From JAVKSL01 sp039583695 (GTDB lineage Bacteria > Actinomycetota > Acidimicrobiia > Acidimicrobiales > JAJPHD01): a stretch of 16,983 bases of DNA. Under the pieces are notes generated by a model. That model made no database searches. It was not told the DNA's origin and saw nothing but the letters and a program-made list of their open reading frames with translations. How positions within the stretch are numbered: position 1 is the stretch's first letter; each line of letters opens with the position of its first letter. The translations under genes were made by a program, and so were the position numbers. Of the stretch, positions 6,751 to 13,934 are shown piece after piece. The stretch is from NCBI GenBank assembly GCA_039583695.1, contig JAVKSL010000062.1, forward strand, positions 1 through 16,983, given 5' to 3'.

Positions 6751-7647
6751 GTCTCCTTTCGTTTTCGCTCGGCTGCGCGCTAGTCCTCGTAGCTGGGGAG
6801 ACCCCGGCCTCGGCCGGGGACGGCTACGGCCAGGACAACTCGGCAGGGGCTCAGGCTTCAGGGGGCGTGATCACGGTGCAGGCGGGGGTGACGACGTGGA
6901 CCCCGCCGGAGGGCTCGGAATGGGCGAACGCGGCGCAGCCGGACCCGCCGCCGGGGAAGCCGAACCCGAACCAGCCCTACGGCTGCACCTACAGCGCCCT
7001 GGGTGCGTCTGCGACCGCGTCGCTCGGTGTCGGGGGCCCCCAACCCGGTCAGTGGGTGTTCCCGGTGTGCGCCGGTCCCGGAGCGATCGACCCCATGCCG
7101 CCCATCTGGGTCACCGGCGCCCAGCCGGTCGTGGCCGCAGTCCAGCTGAGCCCAGTCGTCGTGGCCGAGGAAGCGGTCAAGCACCTCAGTCTCTCTTCCC
7201 CGGTCATCCGGATGGCCCCGCCGGCGGGGCGCCCTCAGCTGGTGGGGGTGGCGACGTGGCTGTGGATCGACCCGGCGGCGTGGCGGACGTTGAGCGCGTC
7301 GGCCACGGCGGGTCCGGTGACGACGACCGCGACGGCGACGCCGTCCAAGGTGGTCTGGAACATGGGCGACGGTGACACGGTCACCTGTAACGGCCCGGGC
7401 ACCCCGTACGACCCGGGCACCCCGTACGACCCGAGCACCCCGAACGCCACGACGAACTGCTCCTACCACCTGGCCGGCACCCGGCACGTTCCAGGTGACC
7501 GCGACCGTCTACTGGTCGGTCTCCTGGACGGCGCAGGGCGCGCCGGGCGGGGGGACGCTCGGGGTCCAGGCCGGCCCGGCCTCGGCCGTCACGGTGCAGG
7601 TGGAGGAGTCACAGGCGATCAACACCCCGAGTGGCGGAGGCGACTGA
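6732..7647 (+). CDS. Secreted PKD-like protein of Tad cluster, frameshifted
   Basis: A signal peptide (MRARVLSLLSFSLGCALVLV, predicted cleavage after ASA28) leads an exported protein with a cysteine-containing N-terminal part. The C-terminal region carries VVWNMGDGDTVTCNGPGTPY, an MGDG-type PKD-like turn. The first frame runs through TNCSYHLAG and then loses sense. The continuation GTFQVTATVYWSVSWTAQGA to a TGA at 7645-7647 lies in the next frame. The switch is at about 7470-7492, beside CACCCGG, and equals one added or two missing bases. Reconstructed length is about 305 residues. Proteins of this layout accompany actinobacterial Tad loci, but their role is unknown; a cell-surface part of the pilus is plausible. 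The GGGAG before ATG 6732 abuts the start. It contains an 18-bp tandem repeat just before the frameshift. Confidence 0.65.
7394..7447 (+). repeat. Three 18-bp tandem repeats inside the PKD-like gene
   Basis: CCCGGGCACCCCGTACGA occurs exactly at 7394-7411 and 7412-7429, followed by a third, slightly diverged copy at 7430-7447. It encodes GTPYDP-GTPYDP-STPNAT. Unit length is a multiple of three, so copy-number change would keep the frame. It lies about 25-45 bp upstream of an apparent frameshift. Confidence 0.85.
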
Positions 7648-7658
7648 AGGAGCGGCCC

Positions 7659-8344
7659 ATGGCGACCACGGCGGCGCCCACCCACACCAACGGCCGGACG
7701 GCGGGGGGGCCGCCCGGCCCGGCGTCGATCGGCCGGGTTCGGGTCGTCGCCGCCAGCTGCCGCTCGTGGTGGTGGGGGTGCTGCTGGTCGTCGGCTGCGC
7801 GCTCGTGTTCGCCGACATCTCGCTGCGCACCGGCCACGGCCAGGACGTGCTGGTGGTCGCCCAGCCGGTCGCGGCGGGCCAGGTAGTGACGCCGGGGGAT
7901 CTTCGGGCGGTGCGCCTGTCGGCCACTGGTGGGGTGGCGAGCGTGCCGGCCGGCGATGAGCAGGCGGTGGTCGGCCAGCCTGCCGCCGTGGCGCTGTCGG
8001 CCGGGTCGGTGCTCACCCGGGACGACGTGGGCGCGGTCGCTGGGGTGGGGGCGGGCTTCGACGTGGTGGCGGTGGCGTTGAAGCCGAGCGCCTACCCGCC
8101 GGACCTGGCGCCGGGGGCCCGGGTGCAGGTGGTCCCGGTCGCCTTTTCGTCGGGCTCAGGGTCGACCGCCACGACAGGGTCGAGCCCGGTGGCGGCGACG
8201 GTGCTCGGAGTCCAGCCACCGTCTGCCACCTCGGGTTCCCCGGCGGTGATCTCGCTCGAGGTGCCCCGCTCGGACGCGGGCGAGGTGGCATCGCTGGCGG
8301 CGGCCGGCGAGGTGGCCCTGGTCGAAGAGGGGAGCGGCGGGTGA
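7659..8344 (+). CDS. SAF-domain (CpaB/RcpC-like) pilus assembly protein, frameshifted
   Basis: The ATG at 7659 has an ideal AAGGAG about seven bases upstream and encodes MATTAAPTHTNGRTAGG. The rest of the protein, from GRRRQLPLVVVGVLLVVGCA onward, is in another frame. The switch falls on a run of seven G (7703-7709); one more G joins the frames into a 228-residue protein. It then has a short cytosolic tail, one membrane helix (about 34-52) and a SAF domain (VLVVAQPVAAGQVVTPGDL onward, about 61-125), followed by a beta-rich region. SAF proteins of the CpaB/RcpC type line or anchor Flp pilus machinery. Its TGA overlaps the GTG of the next gene by 4 bp. A shorter form read from an internal start in the second frame cannot be excluded. 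Confidence 0.75.
7703..7709 (+). repeat. G7 homopolymer at the SAF-gene frame break
   Basis: Seven consecutive G lie 44 bp into the SAF-domain gene, exactly where its start-codon frame and its family-like frame part. Eight G (or five) would restore the frame. This is either a read error in a homopolymer or a slippage (phase-variation) tract. Confidence 0.6.
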
Positions 8345-9181
8345 GCGTGGTGGCGGTCGGCTCGGTCCGTTCGTGTGGGTGCTCGACGTTGACGCTCGGT
8401 CTGGCGGCTACCTGGCCGTCGGGCGACCGGCGGGCGCTGTTGGTGGAGGCCGACCCGGCGGGCGGCACGTTGGCTGCTGCGGCGGGGTGGCCGGCGGAGC
8501 CGGGCCTGGTTTCGCTGGCCGCGGCGGCTCGCCACGGCGGGGATCCCGGCCTTGTCTTCGAGCACTGCCAGGCTCTTCCCGGCAGGGCGCTGGCGGTGGC
8601 CGGCCCGGCCTCGGCTGAGCAGACCCGGCCCGCCCTCGCCATGCTCAGACCGCTGCTCGGCGGTCTCTGTGTCCTCGACGCCGAGGTGCTGGTCGACTGC
8701 GGCCGCCTGCCCCGGGCTCGCCGGCCCTGACGATCGTGGAGCGGGCCGGCCGGGTGCTGGTGGCGGTGCGGCCCGGCTTTCGGACTTGCACGCCGCGGCT
8801 ACCTGGCTGGCCGCGCACCCGCCGGGCGAGGGTCGGGTGGCGCTGGTGGCGGTAGGCGACGGCCCCTACCCCGACGCCGAGACCGCCGAAGCATTCGGCG
8901 TCGAGGTCGCCGGGCGCCTGCCGTGGGATCCCTGCGCCGCCGAAGCCTTGGCGAGCCTGCCCGCGTCGGCCCGTGCACTGCGGGCGGCGCCGCTGGTGCG
9001 TTCGCTCCGCACCCTGGCCGAGCGGCTCGCCGCCGCCTCCGATGCGGCTCCGGCGATCGAGTCACCGGCTCCGTCTTCAGGCGGCCGGGTCGGCCTCCGG
9101 CGCCGGGTGCTCGCCCCGTGGCGGGCCGAGCCGGTAGCGGTCGGGGTGAACGGCAGCTCGCCGGAGGGATCGACCTCGTGA
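8341..9181 (+). CDS. ParA/MinD-like (CpaE/TadZ-type) protein with degenerate Walker A, frameshifted
   Basis: The protein starts MSVVAVGSVRSCGCSTLTLG, then has RRALLVEADPAGGTLAAAAG, a layout like the deviant Walker A region and first switch of ParA/MinD proteins, and a Walker-B-like LVDCGRLP (D119). The lysines of a working P-loop are absent (GSVRSCGCSTL instead of KGGxGKTT), so ATP hydrolysis is doubtful. TadZ/CpaE relatives position the pilus machine and are often degenerate. Two frame breaks occur: at CCCC 8710-8713 and at TTT 8778-8780. Adding one C and one T restores PGSPALTIVERAGRVLVAVR and then SDLHAAATWLAAHPPGEGRV, ending at TGA 9179-9181, for 280 residues in all. The GTG start overlaps the SAF gene stop by 4 bp, and the stop overlaps the tadA GTG by 4 bp. 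Confidence 0.72.
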
Positions 9182-10491
9182 GCGTCGAGGCGTCGGTGGT
9201 GGCCGACCTGCGGGCCGAGGTGCTGGCCGGGCTGTCCGAGCGCGAACGTGCACTGGCGGCGTCGGGCCGTCCGCCGCTGGGGGCGGCGGACGAGCAGGCA
9301 CTCGGCCGCCAGCTGATCGCCGAGGTGTTGGAGCGGCGGGCGAACGACGCCTTGCGGGCCGGGCGCCCGGTGCTGTCGGCCGGCGAGGAGGACGAGCTTT
9401 CCCGGGCGGTCTTCGACGCCTTGTTCCGCCTGAACCGCCTGCAGCGCCTGTTGGACGACCCGGCGATCGAGAACATCAATGCCAACGGCGCCGACCAGGT
9501 GTGGGTCCGCTACGCGGACGGCCGGCGGGAGAGGGTGGCGCCGATCGCCGCCTCCGACGCTGAGCTGGAGGAGATGCTGCGCACCGCCGCGGCCCGTACC
9601 GGGATCGGCGAGCGGCGCTTCGACCGGGGCTCGCCGAGGCTCTCCTTGCAGCTGCCGGACGGGTCGCGGCTGTTCGCGTTGATGGCGGTGGCGGCCCGGC
9701 CGTGTGTGTCGATCCGCCGGCACCGCTACCTGAAGGTCACCTGCGACGACCTGGTCGGCATGGGCACGCTGGACCTGGCGCTGCGCGAGCTGGTGCGGGC
9801 GATGATGGCGGCCCGAAAGTCCTGCATCATCTGCGGGGGGACCGGGGCGGGCAAGACCACGCTGCTTCGGGCCATGGCCGCCGACATCGCGCCGGCCGAG
9901 CGGCTCGTCACGATCGAGGACTCCCTGGAGCTGGGCCTCGACCGGTTCCCCGACCTGCACCCCGATGTCGTCGCCCTCGAAGCCCGCGAGCCGAACCTCG
10001 AAGGCGAAGGCGGGGTGAGCCTGGCCGAGCTGGTTCGATGGGCGCTTCGCATGTCCCCGGATCGGGTGATCGTCGGCGAGACCAGAGGCGAAGAGGTTCT
10101 CGCGTTGTTGAACGCCATGAGCCAGGGGACCGACGGGTCGATGGCCACCCTGCACGCGTCGAGCTCGAAGGGGGCGTTCTCCAAGCTCGCCACCTATGCC
10201 GTGCAGGCCCCCGAGCGCCTGCCGCTGGAGGCGACGAACCTTTTGGTGGCGAACGCCGTGCACTTCGTGATCCACCTCGCCCAAGACGGCGAACGGCGGT
10301 TCGTGGACTCGGTACGCGAGGTCGTCGACGCCGAAGGCCCGATGGTGGTCTCCAACGAGATCTTCCGCCCCGGCCCCGACGGCCGGGCCGTTCCCGGCGC
10401 CCCGCTGCGCAACGACACCCTCGACGAGCTGGCGGCGGTCGGCTTCGACCCGGGCCTCCTGGAACGTTCGCAGGGCTGGGGGGAGCGGTGA
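9178..10491 (+). CDS. tadA: TadA/CpaF-type pilus assembly ATPase
   Basis: The 437-residue protein is a type II/IV secretion ATPase, the hexameric cytosolic motor that drives Flp pilus assembly. It has an N-terminal helical domain (about 1-90), DPAIENINANGADQVWVRYA (94-113), Walker A GGTGAGKTT (220-228, K226), the Asp-box TIEDSLELGLDRFPDLH (245-261), Walker B with RVIVGETRG (296-304) and the His-box TDGSMATLHASS (318-329). All catalytic motifs are intact and there is no frameshift, unlike most neighbours. The frame is open much further upstream, but the GTG at 9178 overlaps the previous stop by 4 bp, has GGAGGG about 10 bases upstream and gives the usual family length. Its TGA overlaps the GTG of tadB. 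Confidence 0.95.
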   Translation: MSVEASVVADLRAEVLAGLSERERALAASGRPPLGAADEQALGRQLIAEVLERRANDALRAGRPVLSAGEEDELSRAVFDALFRLNRLQRLLDDPAIENINANGADQVWVRYADGRRERVAPIAASDAELEEMLRTAAARTGIGERRFDRGSPRLSLQLPDGSRLFALMAVAARPCVSIRRHRYLKVTCDDLVGMGTLDLALRELVRAMMAARKSCIICGGTGAGKTTLLRAMAADIAPAERLVTIEDSLELGLDRFPDLHPDVVALEAREPNLEGEGGVSLAELVRWALRMSPDRVIVGETRGEEVLALLNAMSQGTDGSMATLHASSSKGAFSKLATYAVQAPERLPLEATNLLVANAVHFVIHLAQDGERRFVDSVREVVDAEGPMVVSNEIFRPGPDGRAVPGAPLRNDTLDELAAVGFDPGLLERSQGWGER

Positions 10492-11365
10492 CCGCCTCGC
10501 TCGCCGCCCTCCTCGGCGCCGGCGTCGGTGTCGGCCTGGTGGCCACCTGGGCCGGCTGGCGCGGCACCGACTCCCCACACGGTCCGGCGGGGGCTCGTGC
10601 CGAAGGTGGAGCGGGCCAACCTGCGGGTCGCGCTGGCCGCCGGGGCGGCGGTGGTGGTCGGGGCGGCCACCGGGTGGCCCGTCGGCGCCCTGCTGGCCGG
10701 TCTGGCCGGCTGGGGCGCCCCCAGCCTGGCCGGCGGCACCAGGGCCCGCCAGGCGGCCGTGGCCCGGATCGAAGCGATCGCCTCGTGGGCGGAGATGCTG
10801 CGCGACACGATGGCCGGCTCGGCCGGCCTAGAGCAGGCCATCATCGCCACCGCCCCGTTGGCCCCGGCGCCGATCCGGGTCGAGGTCGTCACTCTTGCCT
10901 TGCGCCTCGAAGGTGAGCGGCTCGCCCCCGCCCTGCGGGCCTTCGCCGACGAGGTCGCCGACCCGACCTGCGACCTGGTGGTCGCCGCATTGGTGCTGGC
11001 TGCCGGGCACCAGGCGCAGCGTCTCGGCGAGCTGCTCGGCACCCTCGCCCACGCGGCCCGGGACCAGTCCACCATGCGCCTGCGGGTCGAGGCGGGCCGG
11101 GCCCGGACCCGCACCTCGGTGGGGGTCATCGTCGGCGCCACCGGCGCCTTGGTGGCGGGCCTCGCCGTGCTCAACCGCGGCTACCTCGCCCCCTACGACA
11201 CCGCCACCGGCCAGCCCGCCTTGATGTTGGTCGGCGCCATTCACCGCAGCGTTCGCCTGGCTTTCCCGCATGACCCGCCCGCAAGCCGCCGAACGCTTCC
11301 TCGCCAGCGCCAGCGCCGGCACCGGCCCGGCGCCATCCAAGGCGGCCCAGGAGGCGCAGCGGTGA
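10488..11365 (+). CDS. tadB: TadB-type pilus inner-membrane platform protein, twice frameshifted
   Basis: TadB is one of the two type II secretion F-domain membrane proteins on which the TadA motor acts. The GTG at 10488 overlaps the tadA stop and encodes MTASLAALLGAGVGVGLVAT, a first membrane helix. The frame then changes (about 10555-10580) to that of RGLVPKVERANLRVALAAGA. This frame holds two further hydrophobic segments and the conserved cytosolic part (EMLRDTMAGSAGLEQAIIAT onward). A second change at about 11236-11242 leads into FTAAFAWLSRMTRPQAAERF and a TGA at 11363-11365. Both changes equal one added or two missing bases. The corrected product is about 291-293 residues, normal for TadB. 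Without correction the second frame would run on into tadC, which is unlikely to be real. Confidence 0.78.
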
Positions 11366-12266
11366 CCGCCGCCCTCGTGCTCGGGGCGGGGTGCGGGCTC
11401 GGCCTGGTGCTCGTCGTCCGGGGCCTGTTCCCGCCGCGGCCGTCCCTCTCCCAGGCGCTCGCCCAGCTGCGCCGGCTGCCCCAGCCTGCCCCCGTCCTCG
11501 CCGAAGACGACCTCGGAGGGTTCGCGGCGCGCCTCGGCCGGCCCGCAGCCGACGCCCTCACCCGGGCCGGCGCCAGCTGGCTGGTGCCAGCCGCCATCCG
11601 CCGGGACCTGGCCGTGCTCGGACGGCGCCCCGAGCGCCACCTGGCCGAGAAGGCAGCCCTCGGCCTCGTCGGATTGCTCCTTGTCCCTGCCGTCGACGGG
11701 TTGCTCGCGCTCGGCGGCGCCGCCCTGCCGGTGGTGGTCCCAGTGTGGGGGGCGCTCGTGCTCATGGTGGGCGGTTCTTCGTCCCCGACGCAGGCGTCAA
11801 CGCCGGCGCCGTCCGGCGCCGCCGGGACTTCCGTCACGCCCTCAGCTCCTTCCTCGACCTGGTCGTGATCGCCCTCGCCGGAGGAGGCGGCGTCGAGACC
11901 GCCCTCGCCGATGCGGCGGGGGTGGGGGAGGGGTGGGCGTTCGCTGCGCTGCGCCGGGCGCTCGACCAGGCCCGCCTCGCCCGGGAGACCCCCTGGGCGG
12001 CGCTCGGACGCCTCGGAGACGAGCTCGGGGTCGGTGAGCTGTCCGAGCTGGCCGCCAACGTGGCCCTGGCCGGCACCGAGGGCGCCAAGGTGCGCGCCAG
12101 CCTTCAGGCCAAAGCCGTCTCGCTGCGCACCCACGAGCTGGCCGACGCAGAGACCGGAGATCAGGCCGCCACCGAGAAGATGAGCCTCCCGGTCGTGATG
12201 CTCTTCGCCGGGTTCTTGTTCTTCTTGGGGTTCCCCGCCGTCGAACGGGTCCTCCATGGCCTCTGA
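11362..12266 (+). CDS. tadC: TadC-type pilus inner-membrane platform protein, frameshifted
   Basis: This is the second F-domain membrane protein of the cluster, expected to pair with TadB. It starts at GTG 11362, overlapping the tadB stop, with MTAALVLGAGCGLGLVLVVR (first helix). A linker and a membrane hairpin LVGLLLVPAVDGLLALGGAA and LPVVVPVWGALVLMVGG follow. One base is missing near 11773-11775, after which the frame is FFVPDAGVNAGAVRRRRDFR. The F domain comes next (LSSFLDLVVIALAGGGGVET, then LAANVALAGTEGAKVRASLQ), and a last helix MSLPVVMLFAGFLFFLGFPA ends at a TGA (12264-12266). The corrected length of 301 residues is usual for TadC. The 85-bp gap after it contains the ribosome site for the pilin gene and no other gene. 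Confidence 0.8.
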
Positions 12267-12351
12267 CCCCCCCGTCTCTCACAACCGGATCCTGACCAGC
12301 CCAAGAAAGGAAGGCCCATGACATGACCCGACCGACGAAAGGACCCCGGCA

Positions 12352-12555
12352 GTGTTCCCAGAGCTGATCGTCCTGCGCCACCTCTTCGGCGTCCTCGCGG
12401 CGCGTTGGCAGGCGCTTCGAGCCGACCCCGACGCCGGCTACTCCACCGAGGCGGTCATCGTCACCGCCCTCCTCGCGGCCCTGGCGCTCACCGCGGTGGG
12501 CATCATCGTCGCCAAGGTCCTCGCCAAGGCGAACTCGATCACCACCGGCCCCTGA
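12352..12555 (+). CDS. Small Flp/class III-type pilin-like protein
   Basis: The 67-residue product has a basic N-terminal stretch (1-28), then DAGYSTEAVIVTALLAALAL and about 25 hydrophobic residues (34-58), then a short tail NSITTGP. The glycine-plus-glutamate pattern before a hydrophobic helix is the hallmark of Flp prepilins, which are cut by the prepilin peptidase and polymerise outside the membrane. E33 is the fourth residue after G29, or the fifth after A28, so the cleavage point is not canonical. The GTG start at 12352 has AAAGGA (12338-12343) eight bases upstream. It sits between tadC and tadE, the place of the pilin in many actinobacterial loci, and is the only pilin-sized gene seen. 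An alternative is a membrane-helper protein of the same locus rather than the major subunit. Confidence 0.72.
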   Translation: MFPELIVLRHLFGVLAARWQALRADPDAGYSTEAVIVTALLAALALTAVGIIVAKVLAKANSITTGP

Positions 12556-12566
12556 GCCATCCGGCC

Positions 12567-13067
12567 ATGGCCGCCGCCGCCACTACCGGCATCGCGCCAG
12601 CCCCGGCGCGCCCGGTATCCGCCCGAGGTCGGCTGGTCGCGTCACACCGCCGCTGTCGCCGCCGGTGCGGCCGTCGCCGGGCCGTAGGCAACGAGCGGGG
12701 TGCGGTCGCCGCCGAGCTGGTCATCGCCACCCCGCTACTGCTGCTGTTGATCATGGGGGTGATCCAGTTCGCCCTGTGGCAACACGCCACCCACGTCGCC
12801 GAGGCCGCGGCCCAACAGGCCCTCGCGGTCGGCCGCCTCCAGGGCGAGACGCCAGCCGCCAGCGAGACCCAAGGCGAGGCGGTCCTCGCCCAAGTCGGAG
12901 CCGGGGTGCTCGCCGCCCCGAGGGTGACCGCCACCAAGACCGCCGCGGTCACCAGCGTGGTCGTGACCGGCCGGGCCATCAGCATCATCGGGCTGTTCAG
13001 CCTCCCGGTACGGGCGGTGGCCTCGGGGCCGAGCGAGGTCCTCACCACCCCCGGGCAGGGACCATGA
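12567..13067 (+). CDS. TadE-family pseudopilin-like protein
   Basis: The 166-residue protein has an arginine-rich cytosolic leader (20-40), the TadE signature ERGAVAAELVIATPLLLLLI (43-62; G45 with E50 at +5, the prepilin-peptidase spacing), one membrane helix to about W71, and a 95-residue extracytoplasmic domain. TadE-like proteins are minor pseudopilins processed by the prepilin peptidase. The frame is intact. The ATG at 12567 lies 11 bp after the pilin stop and lacks a clear ribosome site, so translation may depend on coupling. The frame continues upstream as an arginine/histidine-rich shadow of the pilin gene, which is discounted. The stop shares four bases with the next start (ATGA). Confidence 0.85.
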   Translation: MAAAATTGIAPAPARPVSARGRLVASHRRCRRRCGRRRAVGNERGAVAAELVIATPLLLLLIMGVIQFALWQHATHVAEAAAQQALAVGRLQGETPAASETQGEAVLAQVGAGVLAAPRVTATKTAAVTSVVVTGRAISIIGLFSLPVRAVASGPSEVLTTPGQGP

Positions 13068-13506
13068 CCGCCACGGCCGCTCCAGTGCTGCGGCGTGCCG
13101 GCGGCGAAGAAGGTGCGGTGGCGACCGAGCTGGTCCTGCTCACCCCGCTGCTGCTCGTGATGCTGCTCTTCGTGGTCGCCCTGGGACGCCTCGCCGGCGC
13201 CGGTATCGACGTCGACGGCGCAGCCGCCCAGGCGTCCCGGGCCGCATCCATCGCCCGGGACCCCCAGAGAGCGCCACCGCCGCCGCCCGCCAGACCGCCG
13301 CCGACGCCCTCAGCTCCGACCACGTCACCTGCGCCACCCTCACCGTCACCACGAACACCGCCGGGTTCGCGCCCGGCGGCCAGGTGGCGGTCACCGTCAC
13401 CTGCACCGTCGACCTGGGCGACCTGACCGGAATACGACTGCCGCCCGCCGAGTCCATCTCCTCCACGTCGACCTCGGTGGTCGACACCTACCGGACGGCG
13501 TCGTGA
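13064..13506 (+). CDS. Second TadE/TadF-like pseudopilin, frameshifted
   Basis: It begins MTATAAPVLRRAGGEEGAVA and continues TELVLLTPLLLVMLLFVVAL, with G17 and E22 in the +5 arrangement and one membrane helix (23-45). ASRAASIARDP follows, and then the frame degenerates into proline/serine. The family-like continuation ESATAAARQTAADALSSDHV, through VTVTCTVDLGDL to a TGA at 13504-13506, is in another frame. The break is at CCCCC 13261-13265; a sixth C joins the frames (RDPPES) and gives 147 residues. The two extracytoplasmic cysteines (TCATL and TCTVD) could form a disulfide. Both ends overlap neighbours by 4 bp. Confidence 0.78.
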
Positions 13507-13934
13507 CCACCACCCTGCGCCGGCATCTCTCCCGAGCCCGTGCCGACGAGTCGGGGATGGTGACCGCCTTTGTCGTCATCTTCGCCCTGGCGCTTTTGGC
13601 TATGGCCGGTCTGGTCCTTGACGGTGGCCTCACCCTGGCCGCCAAGGTCCGGGCCATCGACGACGCCCAGGCCGCAGCGCGTGCCGGCGCCCAGGCGATC
13701 GACATCCCCCTCTACCGCGCCACCGGCCAGATCACCCTGGACCCCCAACAAGCCGTCGCCGACGCCGAGCACTACCTCGCTGTCTCAGGAAACACCGGCA
13801 CCGTCGCAGTCACCGGGAACCAGGTCACCGTCACCGTACGGCTCACCCAACCCACCCAGATCCTCTCGATCGTCGGCGTCGACACCATGGGCGTCTCGGG
13901 CACCGGAAGCGCCACCGCGGAGCAAGGGCCATGA
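13503..13934 (+). CDS. TadG-like Flp pilus assembly protein (Tad N-terminal domain)
   Basis: The 143-residue protein has a basic N-terminus, then DESGMVTAFVVIFALALLAM (a helix at about 19-41) and LVLDGGLTLAAKVRAIDDAQ followed by AAARAGAQAID. This is the signature of the TadG-like N-terminal domain, with a small beta-rich extracytoplasmic part (VTGNQVTVTVRLTQPTQI). Full TadG proteins also have a von Willebrand A-like domain; this is the short actinobacterial form. The frame is intact. The GTG start overlaps the previous stop by 4 bp, and its TGA overlaps the ATG of the LysM-BTAD gene. Confidence 0.82.
   Translation: MTTTLRRHLSRARADESGMVTAFVVIFALALLAMAGLVLDGGLTLAAKVRAIDDAQAAARAGAQAIDIPLYRATGQITLDPQQAVADAEHYLAVSGNTGTVAVTGNQVTVTVRLTQPTQILSIVGVDTMGVSGTGSATAEQGP

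Noticed and set aside
8866..10578. A 570-codon minus-strand open frame opposite tadA
   Set aside because: Typical GC-rich antisense shadow. The plus strand carries an intact ATPase with all Walker motifs.
10528..11868. A single TadB-TadC fusion protein of 446 residues
   Set aside because: This frame joins the middle of tadB to the start of tadC only because of frame breaks. The tadB end and the overlapping GTG for tadC at 11362-11365 are plain in the corrected frames.
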